The notes below the pieces were generated by a model. That model was not told where the DNA came from. It did not search any database and saw nothing but the letters and a program-made list of their open reading frames with translations. Positions 22,987-33,586 of a stretch of 64,000 nucleotides of DNA are shown piece after piece (the stretch's first letter is position 1; each line of letters starts with the position of its first letter). Origin of the DNA: Phascolomyces articulosus (Eukaryota; Mucoromycota; Mucoromycetes; Mucorales; Lichtheimiaceae); the NCBI GenBank assembly GCA_025677815.1, contig JAIXMP010000005.1, positions 434,001-498,000 of the forward strand. The letters run 5' to 3'. Made by a program: the position numbers and the translations under genes.

Positions 22987-25349
22987 TTAAATACGTTTTT
23001 GGGTAAGAATCACGTTGGGAAATGGTCGGAAAATATCCTGCAAATTGAAAAATATGTTGTTAGTAATGCTATAGATACACCATACACGCATATTATACAA
23101 TAGATCATACACATAAAAATAAGCTACATATCTCATCCTACTTACGTCACGATAAAGACCATCCAATTTCATTGATATCAAGCATTTGCCAGATACCTTC
23201 TTTTGTTCCATAAAGTATGCATACATAGGGTCGTCCTTTGGTACCAATTTGTTAAAGTGATGACGAACCATTTCCCAACCTCGTGCATTATGATGCATAC
23301 CCAAAACACGGATCAAACGTTGTAAATGGGTATGGAATAGTGAATGATAAAGTCGATTATAGACGAGATCCATCGATTCGGCAATAATAGAACTATTAGG
23401 TAATACATCAACATCAACACCACAAGATTTTTTGAGTGTGTCTCTGTGGATACTGATACCACCGAAGTCGCGGATGACAAATCCCTTGAGTTCTCCGGTC
23501 TTCTGATCAAAACGTGCAACTGTGTTTTGACCATGAGCTTCAAAAGCCAAACCATTTTCACGACATGGAGGAATGAATGCCTTGAGTGCCAGTTCAATAT
23601 ATCTATATTGATCGCCGGGAAAAAATGCGTATATAAAAGTCAATTATCATTCACTTCAAATATGTCGTTATATACATATTATATAACTCTGCTCTTCTTT
23701 TTTTCCCCTAGTCTTTTGAAATACTTCATGCAGTAGTTTATAGTATATAGAAAACGTACCTATCCAAAAATGCGGCTTTCTTTTCTTCTGTATCCAACTT
23801 CCAAACATGTGTGACTAGTGTATCATCTGTATCCGGCTTTTGGATCTTTTCTACCAATGCACCTGTCACAACAAATGCATCTTTGTTATGATCATCTGGA
23901 TTGGATGGATATTCAACAGCTTCGCGTAACATGCAACTACAGTGCTTAGCGATATCGGGATTTTCATGATCATAAATTGCACTTGCCAAATCCCGTTCCA
24001 CAGACAAAATAGATCGATCATATGTCAAGCGAGGCACTACATTTGTTGAAAACCCAGGTCCAAAATATGTAGAATAGACCGAGATAATACGCATGGCTGA
24101 AGTCACCTTGATGCCAATACAGAGTTTGACGGTCAAGTCTTTGAGAATATCGGGTATGGCTACAGTACGAATAGATGTCAAGCAGTGAGCAGTAACATTA
24201 TTTTCCTTGGGGAAAATAATCACATCCTTGAATTTGGCTTCAATATTAGGTACTTGGACCTCATGGACCGGGATAAACACGTAGTCGGTATACTTTTTGC
24301 GCATTTCTTGGACATTACCATCAGTAGCAGTGGGTTTCAACATGGCGTCAATTAAGGGTGTCGCCCGTTGCTCGAAATCACCACGTACTTTAATTGATCT
24401 ACGAGGGATCGCTAAAAGACGTAATTGAGGTGTATCCCAGTTGACTTGACCAGGTTCAATGGAGGGCAATGGGGGTACACTAATACGAAGTTTGTGCATC
24501 TAAAATATACAATACACCATTTTGTTTTTTGTTTTTGGTAAGCATTCATATTAATCCTTCTGGTCCCTCCACCCCGCATTTTTTCAAAAAAATTACTGGA
24601 TGGTATGGATGTCCTTCGAAAATCAGTTGTTCCCACTGGTAAGGTGGTGATTCAAGTGTGGGTAATGGCTTGGGATGATCGTATGTATATGCTAAATATT
24701 TATATATTGAAACAATTATTAGTACATGGTAGAAAATATTGAGTTAATACAATATAAACTTACTTTGATGGATGATGGAATTGCCTACTTCAGCTGCAAT
24801 TTGCTTGGAATCCTCGGTCTCAGATACACCTGAATCACTTGCAAACTGATTCCATAATTGCACAGCATCATAATTATCCACAATGGATTGACCTTGTTCC
24901 AACAAACCCATGGTATCGAGTGTACGCTTTACCTGGTTGTAAACTGAGTTTTCTGAGGATGGAATGTTGTTCGCTGTGCTTGGACCGTAAATATGAGGTG
25001 CCAGCATGTCCCAAGGATCAAGTAGTTCAATTTTTGGACATTGAATGGTTCCCTGTTTTAAAGCAAGTGGTGTTGCTGTGGTGTCTAATTCAGGAATACC
25101 ACGTAAAGGAACGATTGCCAATAGATCGTGTAAATTTTTCATAGCATCTTGTTCTTTGTTACTATTATTATTGTGATCCCGAGAATCGCGTCCTGTTCGT
25201 AACACCAAACATAATCCAATCAACTGTTGTTGTTCAGAAGAAGGGCAGGAATAGTAATAAGCCGTAGCTAAGTTTTCAATGATAAGACATGAAATTAATC
25301 TTGAGGTGGTGGCAAATTTGCCATAGGATTCGTTGATGGACTTTGTCAT
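22987..25349 (-). CDS. rfs: NRPS-independent siderophore synthetase (IucA/IucC family), probable rhizoferrin synthetase
   Basis: NIS synthetases adenylate citrate and condense it with amines; in Mucorales the product is rhizoferrin (citrate plus diaminobutane). Five exons: 25349-24764, 24691-24597, 24499-23760, 23602-23146, 23037-22987; 642 residues, a normal length. Family motifs: EGHPYHPMHKLR (the GHPxHPxxK nucleotide-binding motif, split over exons 2/3), PRRSIKVRG, HCLTSIRTVAIPDI (SxRT motif), KLCIGIKVTSAMRII, AFEAHGQNTVARFD (the conserved AHxQN) and VIRDFGGI. The N-terminal third is more divergent, as usual. It is a cytosolic enzyme. An iron-GATA-like site lies about 155 bases upstream, consistent with iron repression. 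The family call is firm; rhizoferrin as product is inferred from the fungal context. Confidence 0.92.
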
Positions 25350-25500
25350 TATTTGGAAGAAGAGTAAAAAATGTACAGGAAAGAAAAAGAAAGGGACGAA
25401 AAAAAGAAAGAGTGAAGAAATAAAGTATGACGACCCTGGTTAAGCAACTACCCCTTGCCCATCATCAATGCGGGGCTTTTGTCTATGGTGGTACAAAAAG

Positions 25501-25509
25501 TTATCTGAT
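25501..25509 (-). promoter_or_regulatory. Iron-responsive GATA-factor site (ATCAGATAA) upstream of the siderophore synthetase
   Basis: The minus strand reads ATCAGATAA, an exact match to the ATCWGATAA consensus bound by fungal iron-repressor GATA factors (Fep1, SreA, Urbs1). It lies 152-160 bases before the ATG. A second GATA core (TGATAA, plus strand) is at 25608-25613. A TATA-like TATATAAA (minus strand) at 25600-25607 would put the site downstream of the TATA box, so its exact role is uncertain. Confidence 0.5.
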
Positions 25510-25520
25510 CCTGCTCAATC

Positions 25521-25541
25521 TCCTCTCTCTCTCTCTCTCTT
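25521..25541. repeat. CT dinucleotide repeat
   Basis: A tract of about 20 bases of CT repeats in the 5' flank of the siderophore synthetase; GA/CT runs like this are common in fungal promoters. Confidence 0.8.
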
Positions 25542-27923
25542 TAGTAACATCAAAAGTTAACAACAGACTAATTAAAAAAATAAGTAATAGAATGGTTTCT
25601 TTATATATGATAAAACAAACAGGGATTTTACAACAATCGAATGGATTTTATGTCGAACTGATTAAAACAGGAATGTTTTAAGAACTCATCATAACACTTG
25701 GGCAGACTTTAAGATTTTCATCGATGTTACACGAAGTAGTCTAACGATCGGCACATAAAGTAAAAACAAAGTCAAGGGTTTCTATTCCTTTAATTGTATG
25801 TTGATTACAGAAAACTGAATAGACATCTCAATCCGTAATAATAAATAAAAATCCATGAGCTTCTATTAAATATTTTTCTTTTATATCATATCATTTATGG
25901 AACATACGTAGTAATTTTTATTAAACAATATAGTATATATACAAAAAGGAAAATAAATATAATAGACTAGATTCACCAATTTTCTCATTTACTTTCCTTG
26001 GTCACCCGCTTTTACTCGTCGAGTCGTCAGTTCTTTATGCTGAATTCAAGGCGGACAATCAGTGATATTTCATGTAAATATATTTGGGCAAAATTAAGGT
26101 TAGTTGTAAGAAGAATATTTTGTGCTTAAGATATGATCTGCTTTTTTTTTCTTGTATACAGTCTTACTTAGGTTCTTTTATTATTTACAAAATGCACGGT
26201 TCTATTTATTATTGATGTTGAACCAAAAACTATATCTACTGGTAACAATACAACTGTTGTCATTGCTAATTCTATCATCAACATAATATTGATAACTCAA
26301 CATATACCTACAGCTTCCGTGCCTAACAATAATTACAGCATACAAAGTATTATTTTTTCTGCCCCCCCTCCCTCATCACCTTAACTTTGCGACTTTTGCT
26401 GCTAAAGTACCCCATCCAATTATTATCTTTGCGACTTTTTAATTTTTTGTATTTTAGTCCTTTATCATTCACTATTTTGAAAACGTCATTAATAAGATAA
26501 TTTATTGATTCTACAAGTTTTTCTTCAACGTGTAATAAAAAATAAGAAAAACGAAAAATTATAGGGTGATTATATTCACTAAAATGTAGAAAAAAATGGA
26601 GTATATGTTTTAATAATGCGTCGTTCTATCTTTTCTAGTTTGATTTTGCTTGAGACACTGTTTTCTGTGTTTTCTGAGGTTTCTATTTTCTTTGCAAAAA
26701 TTAGTCGAGTATTACTATCAGCAATAGAATGACGTTATGCAGATTTATTATGGACAAGAAATAGTTCTTGAAATAAAAACACGCAAAGTCAACAAAGGTT
26801 CATTATTGTACAGATTTGTGTAATGTACACAGATAATGAAGCCACGTTTCAGAAAAGAAATACTCCTAGCCAAACCTTCCCAACATTTTTATTTATATAT
26901 AATGTATATATGTACATCATGATCAATTCATGCCTGTTGAAATATTTTCAATCATCTTTAAATCACTATGAATAAGGATTGTGTTTTTTTATGTTCGTTC
27001 TAACTGAGAATCATCCAGACTTCATGTATATATTATACGTTTCAAGTTATTCCATCGTATTAATTCTTTGTACATAGTCTTAGATGTGGATACAGATAAA
27101 GAGTTATTTTTTAGTTAAATCTTGCAGTAAACAAGCTTATAAACCTACTCGCGTAGCATCAGCTTCCATTTATAAAAAAAAAACCCATTTCTTATCAGTG
27201 CATATTTCTCGCACAATATCCTCTCCATGTCATCAACTCCTACAGCGTTCGCCTTCTTTCGCTTTATCATAACTCATTCAATCTTAGAAATATCTTTCTT
27301 CCAAAATTATTCTGGTAAAGCTTGGTTTTCTTCTTGGTATGGTTTCTGTCATAACGGTTTTTAGATATGTTAGTAGAATGCAAACAAAATAATCTACTTT
27401 TCCGCCACCGTCCGGAATATTTTACCTGGAATTTCTTTCGAATGAATTGACTTTTTGCAAAATGGCACAATGTTGCTTTAAGAGCATATCGAGATCATGT
27501 ACAACATACATAATATGAATTACCATTCTGGTAAGCCCTCGGTTTTTTGCCAACGCTCACGTTATGTAGTAGTAGTAGTATACCTCCATCCATCATAAAA
27601 TCAGTATTTTTCTTCATTATTTTGCAGGTACGTATATATAGTAACTTTTCTTTCATAATACAGGGAATTCCATTTATATTTGTAGCATCCCTTTCCTTAT
27701 TTTCTTTTCAATTTCCTTGGAACACATAATAAGCCAAATAGATAACAGCAAGAGCTATAGCCACTGCAAGTTAATATTAATGACAAAATATCATTTCTAT
27801 CAGTAAAAACACAATGTAAGAACCCAATAATTACACTGTGTATTATCACTATAAAAACGTACATAATTCAACAATAAGAATGATATGAAATCATAAAAAA
27901 AGGAAGCCGATAATTAGAGGCGG

Positions 27924-27930
27924 TGAGTCA
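27924..27930. promoter_or_regulatory. Gcn4/CpcA-type site (TGAGTCA) upstream of HIS7
   Basis: TGAGTCA, the reverse complement of the perfect TGACTCA general amino-acid-control element, 353-359 bases before the HIS7 ATG. Confidence 0.5.
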
Positions 27931-28136
27931 ATCACTAGAATGTTGCGGCTTGAGGCTGCGAGGAGAATAAGTTAGATAATCCCTCCTCTATGTAATATAT
28001 TGCTTTAATTTCTATCACAACTCAAGAAAGTTTAAAGATAACATTGATAGATAACAGTATGTGGGGAAAAAATAGACCAATAATGAAGGTAGCAGAGTAA
28101 TTATTCTTTTTTAGTCTGTGGAGGGAGGAGGCAAGG

Positions 28137-28143
28137 TGACTCA
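28137..28143. promoter_or_regulatory. Gcn4/CpcA-type site (TGACTCA) upstream of HIS7
   Basis: A perfect TGACTCA 140-146 bases before the HIS7 ATG and about 45 bases before a TATA box. Position and sequence fit cross-pathway control by a Gcn4/CpcA-type bZIP factor, the known regulation of fungal histidine genes. Confidence 0.6.
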
Positions 28144-28183
28144 TTAATACTACTCCTGAAATTATAAGATTCGATAAGCCACG

Positions 28184-28195
28184 CCAATATATAAG
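28184..28195 (+). promoter_or_regulatory. CCAAT and TATA box of HIS7
   Basis: CCAAT at 28184-28188 overlaps TATATAAG at 28188-28195, about 90 bases upstream of the ATG, a normal core promoter position. Confidence 0.5.
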
Positions 28196-28282
28196 CTCTC
28201 TCCCGCTTACCCATTTCACGCTTCTGAGATTCTTTGGAACCTGATCACCTTTCTATTTTTACTCTTATAACGAATAATAACA

Positions 28283-30041
28283 ATGCCTGGTCTTTATATG
28301 CTCGATTACGGTGCTGGTAATGTCCGTAGTTTGGTGAATGCCGTCAACCGGTTAGGCTTTAAAATGGAATTTGTCAAAGAACCTTCTGATATTCTCAAAG
28401 CAGACGTAAGTGTCAAAAAAACATAGAAGAAAAAGAAAGAATGAGTATCCCCGCGTGTCACTTGTCAAACTAACTTAGACAAATAAAATCCTTGTATATG
28501 TATTTCCACAGAAACTTATTTTCCCTGGTGTAGGCGCATTTGGTCATGCCATGGAAGCTTTGAACAAAAAGGGTTATGCTGAACCTTTAAAAGAATACAT
28601 TGCATCAGGTCGTCCCTTCATGGGTATTTGCGTTGGTATGCAAAGTTTGTTTGAAGGTTCTGAAGAAAGCCACTTGGCTGGTTTAGGTGTCATTCCTGGA
28701 ATGGTCAAAGAATTTAAAAAAGATACCAAGGCTGTTCCTCATATGGGTTGGAACGCAGCTCAAGTTCTCAAGAGCACCACTGACGACAGCGAATCGACTG
28801 GTCAAGCCATCAACTACAGCATGAACGACGAGTCCGAATATTATTTTGTCCATTCATTTGCAGTTCCTTATACCGATAAAGTAAAGGACTGGGTATTGAC
28901 AACAACACAATATGGCGATGAAGTATTCGTCAGCTCTGTTCAACGCGGTAATGTTTTTGCAACACAATTTCACCCTGAAAAGAGTGGATTCGCTGGTCTT
29001 CGTGTACTTCGTTCCTTCTTGACAGGTACAGGTATTGTGGATGATTCCAAGGTGGTGATGAAGGAACCCGTACCACAAAATCGTTTGACAAAGCGTATTA
29101 TTGCTTGTTTGGATGTACGATCTAACGATAATGGAGATCTCGTGGTTACCAAGGGCGATCAATATGATGTCCGTGAAAAGGAGGGCAATGATGTACGAAA
29201 CTTGGGCAAACCCGTGGATTTGGCTCGACGTTATTTTGAAGAAGGTGCTGACGAAGTCACTTTCCTTAACATCACCAGTTTTCGTAACTGCCCCTTGGGT
29301 GATCTTCCTATGCTTGAAGTACTGAAGCGTACATCTGAAACTGTATTTGTCCCATTGACTATTGGTGGGGGTATTCGTGATGTGACTGATCCTGATGGTA
29401 CTGTTCACCCCGCATTTGAAGTCGCTGGTGAATATTTCAGATCCGGTGCAGATAAGGTTTCGATTGGTAGTGACGCCGTCTATGCTGTTGAAAAATACCT
29501 TGCCAATGGATGCAAGAAGGATGGTACCTCTGCTATTGAAACCATTGCCAAGGCTTATGGTGCTCAAGCTGTTGTTGTTTCTGTCGACCCTCGTCGTGTT
29601 TATGTCAAGGACCCAAGTGAAACTACTCACCATATTGTTAAGAATAGCCAAAAGGGTCCCAATGGCGAAGAGTACTGCTGGTATCAGTGCACAGTCAAGG
29701 GTGGACGTGAAGGACGTGATATTGATGTTCATCAACTTGTAACAGCTTGTGAGGCATTGGGTGCTGGTGAAATTCTTCTTAACTGTATGGATCGTGATGG
29801 AACCAACTCTGGTTACGAATTGGAATTGATCAATGATGTAAAGGCAGCCGTCAGTATTCCTGTGATTGCTTCCAGTGGCGCTGGTTGTGTTGAACATTTC
29901 GATGAATTGTTTGAAAACAGTCAAGCAGATGCTGCATTGGCAGCAGGTATTTTCCATCGACGTGAAGTACCTATTCAAGAAGTCAAGAGTTATTTGAGAA
30001 AGTGCAAGGTGAACTGCAGAGCTCTTGTTCCTGAATTGTAA
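28283..30041 (+). CDS. HIS7: Imidazole glycerol phosphate synthase, bifunctional (hisHF)
   Basis: This enzyme uses glutamine ammonia to convert PRFAR to imidazole glycerol phosphate and AICAR, linking histidine and purine synthesis. Two exons, 28283-28405 and 28512-30041, give 550 residues, essentially the size of yeast His7. The N-terminal glutaminase domain starts MPGLYMLDYGAGNVRSLVNA and has the nucleophile Cys81 in MGICVGMQ and the catalytic pair in ATQFHPEKSG (His195, Glu197). The C-terminal cyclase (beta/alpha)8 barrel runs from TKRIIACLDV through PLTIGGGIRDV, GADKVSIGSDAV and NCMDRDGTNSGY to VIASSGAG. All key residues are present. The gene is compact and its codon use is less AT-biased than its neighbours, as expected for good expression. 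Two Gcn4-type sites lie upstream. Confidence 0.97.
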
Positions 30042-30388
30042 ATTAGAAAAAAAAATAATGATTAATATATCTTGCATATTCCTCCTACTCTTTGTTTTAT
30101 TGTCTCCCCCACATCCAACATAACACCCCCCAATGTATCCCAATAGTCATGCGACTGACATAAAGAAAAACAAAATCGTCTTTGTGATGGATTTATATAT
30201 AATTTAAGAGTGATTTCAATCAAAAAAACACCTCTTTCTTCTTTTTGTTTATTTTTTTTTTCATATTATTCATCATCTTCTCATTTTGTATACATATAAA
30301 TAGTTTTAAAAAAAAGATCGCATTGTCTTTTTTTCTTCTTCTTTTCATATAATTCTTTTTGACCTTTTGATAATTTTTGATTATAATA
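30042..30388. other. Short tandem intergenic region
   Basis: 347 bases between HIS7 and the next gene in the same direction. Long T and CT-rich runs (about 30220-30360), probably the 3' flank of one gene and the promoter of the next. Confidence 0.6.
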
Positions 30389-33300
30389 ATGTCATCCGAT
30401 AATAACAAGATATTGACCTTTGAACTTAAATCTTCTTTTGATGGTATAAAAAATGGTAAATAAATAGTTCTTTTATATTTAAAGTCAATACAAAGTGGCC
30501 CGAGCGAAGTAGTATATTGAATTTAACAAATTTTAGTGAAAACAGTAGACTATAAACAGAATGTTTCTCAAGTTGTTGAAAATCTAGCAATTACGAAAAA
30601 TAATGACACAAACGGCGTAAATCAAAAAGTAGGTGCCACACTTTGTGTGCCGAATGTGCTACCCTTGTGCTCCTTTATTATTATTTTTATGCTAAACGAC
30701 ACATGTGTTTTTTTTAAATAATAGAGAGAGTTACGACGTTCGATTAACGAAAGACAACTGCGACAACGTCAAAACGCAGCACGTTCAAAACAATCTATTC
30801 CGGAGGAAGGAGTTAATAATTTACTTGTTGCAGAAGTACGAAAATTACGTGGACGAGTCAAAGAATTGGAAGAAATCCGAGCATCCGAATCCGAAGAGTA
30901 TGAATATGCAGTACAACAACAACGCAATCAGTTGAGAAAACAACAAGGTACGTTTAATATATAATAGAGGGCTATGAATTTATCATGATAAACTGAATAA
31001 TAGGATTATCTTTCCAGATTTTCCTCTCCTCATTATGATGTACTTGAATTAATAATGATATATTTGTTTTTTTTATACTTAATATAGAAAAAATAAAAGA
31101 TGAGATTTGGAATTTGGAACTAAAAAACCAAGAATTGAAACAACAGCTTGAAAACACCAGCACCAAACTTTCTCGAATGACAACTGAAAATAGTCGGTTA
31201 GAAAAAAAGCTTGAGCAAATACATAACAACTCAGTGGAACGTGATAAAGCTGAAGAAACAAACAATACAGCAAGGCGGCTGCTTGAACAACATCGACTCG
31301 CATTGGTTAAAGATATACGTTCACTTAAAAAGGAAAACACCCACCTCCACCAACAACTTCGTACAACTTCAACAGAGGCAACTCTTTGGAAAAATAAAGT
31401 AGCTCTTCTCACAAATAACCATGATCCATCTTTATCAGCACCACCACCTAAATTGCCCCTTCCACCTAACCCACCAGAGTCTTCGTTGAGCGAAAGAACA
31501 ACATCCACAACGACACCACCTGGATCACCTCCCACCACATCCTTATCAGCTGTAGCAGCAGCAAATAAGCAACATCAAATTGTAACGGATACCTTACAAA
31601 ATTCATTAGGACATGAGCAACAAACCATTTTAAATTTACGTACCGCTTTGGAACAAGAAAAATTGGATGCCATTGAAGCCAAGAAAATGTTGGCCGAGTC
31701 TCAGGAGACCATTGAAGAATTACGACGAGATGCTTTAACAAATCAGTCTCATCGACGAAAAAAACAACACCGACGTCAACATCATCGTTCTAAACGTCAA
31801 AGTATCAGTAGTAAACGAAGCAGCATTGTTCAAATGTCAGATAGTGGTGATAGTGATAATGCACTCAGCGATCAGGATGAAGGAGGGGACGATATTAGTA
31901 TGATGATGAAAAATGAAGTTCGTAGTTCTCTTTTCGATGAACTTCAAAATATCTCCGGTACCCATAACAATATCAACCAAGTACCATTAAAAGATAAAGT
32001 GGATGTACAAACACAGACTGAAGGTAATTTTGGTAATACTCCAAAAGTGAATGTGATGACTAAGGATATCGAGATACAATGCAACATGGACGATGGCGAG
32101 AATTATTCTGCGACATCGACAGTAACATCATCTTCTACACAACAACAACCACAACCTACACCAACAAATAGTAATAATACTAGGTATAGCATGTATTTTG
32201 AACCCATCAAACGTGCACTTTATGAGACATCCACCACTCTACGTAACCGAAAAGCACAACGTCCTGTTTCAATCAGTAATAACGTTCGACCTACACCTAC
32301 ACCCAAACCTACAGTATCCACTCCACCTTCCTTATCATTAGCAAAACATCCAGTAAAACAAAATTCTCAACGGACCACTACTAATTCAACAGTTTGTCCT
32401 CCTACAGCACCATCAACAGTAGCAACCATTGGTGGAACACCAGGAAAATCCAAGCTATTGGCGTACGCATCCAAATATAACAATACTATTACCTCGGGTG
32501 AAAACAGGAAAAGCAATGGTAGTAGTGGTAATAGTTATAATCGTGACTCAATGTTAACAATATCTCCAGTCACACCAATCCCTTCCATTTCCGTTGCAAC
32601 ACCAAGATATAACTCTACTCGTGACACTATAGCAATAGCACCTAGTGCATCTGTTTCAGATAGTTTAACAGCAGCAAAAAGACGACAATCATCTCGGACA
32701 GCAACACCATCATTATCTCCTAGTAATATTACTCTTGATACATTGAATGAAAATTCAATCGCAACAACATCAACAATATCTAATGATGAAGAACAACATC
32801 AACGAGCCGTTGATCCATCCATTGTACAAGCAATAACACAAGCCATGATTGGTAATTGGATGTGGAAACATACTAGACACTATACTATGAACAAAAATGG
32901 TATTTCTCATCGAAAAGGGCATATGCGGTATGTTTGGGTCCATCCATACACACGAACTTTATATTGGAGTGGTAAACAACCTGGTATTAATCATGACGAA
33001 ACAAAATCAAAAAGAGGTAAAAGAAAAAAAAAGATAAATTATCATGGTATCAATACAAAAAAAAAGGAGGTCATTGCTGACAAATTAAACTTTTTTCTAT
33101 ATAGCATTTATCAAAGATGTTTGGTCTGTTCCATGTACTGAAAATCCTTGCCCAAATGTACCATCGAATCTTCTCATCCGTACTTCAGCACGAGACTTGA
33201 TGTTTCATGCAGCAAGTATGGAACAACATCATCAATGGATCATCGCCTTATGCTATTTACTGGGTCGTCCTGGTGATGTTGCAGAACTTAACAAAAAAAG

Positions 33301-33523
33301 TAGCAGCCATACATCATCACCTCTCAGCAGCGGCGTCAGTGGGTCCAATTCATCTACAAGCGATAATAACACAACAGTTTTGAACAGCTCAATCTATCAA
33401 GGCACAAGTAGCTCAACACAAGGTCAATTGGAGGAAGAAGATTCTGATGATTCCGATGATTTTATTAATATCCGACAATGTTGTAATGGGAAACATGATG
33501 TGTCAACTTTGGCAAGAAAGTAA
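30389..33523 (+). CDS. Num1/Mcp5-like cortical protein: coiled coil plus C-terminal PH domain
   Basis: Five exons: 30389-30443, 30537-30628, 30725-30947, 31088-33016, 33105-33523; 905 residues. Residues ~50-230 form a coiled coil (VRKLRGRVKELEEIRASESE, then ELKQQLENTSTKLSRMTTEN). A second short coil (EQEKLDAIEAKKMLAESQET) and a long Ser/Thr/Pro-rich region follow. The C-terminal block (~700-835) matches the Mcp5-type PH domain: IGNWMWKHTRHY, RYVWVHPYTRTLYWSGKQPG, then across the last intron FIKDVWSVPC, NLLIRTSARDLMFHAASM and WIIALCYLLGRP. Such proteins bind PI(4,5)P2 at the cell cortex and anchor dynein or mitochondria (Num1, ApsA, Mcp5). The tail is Ser-rich and acidic. The family call is good; the dynein-anchor role is inferred. 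Confidence 0.87.
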
Positions 33524-33586
33524 TCAGATGTATTTTTATTATTGGATGGAGAGAAATGGTATTGCATACTATATAATTAGCAAGTA

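Larger units (their letters stand above)
25350..28282. other. Divergent intergenic region between siderophore synthetase and HIS7
   Basis: About 2.9 kb. It holds both promoters (GATA and Gcn4-type sites listed separately). Two copies of CTTTGCGACTTTT lie about 40 bases apart near 26385-26440. A possible terminal exon of a small membrane protein is at 27763-27708 (minus), described in the findings. No longer gene is recognised. Confidence 0.55.

Noticed and set aside
28854..30143. 429-codon open frame on the minus strand across HIS7
   Set aside because: It is entirely antisense to the well-conserved HIS7 coding sequence and shows no family resemblance; the biased codon use of HIS7 explains the lack of stops.
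30972..31538. 188-codon minus-strand open frame
   Set aside because: A shadow of the coiled-coil exon of the PH-domain gene; Ser/Cys/Phe-rich low complexity.
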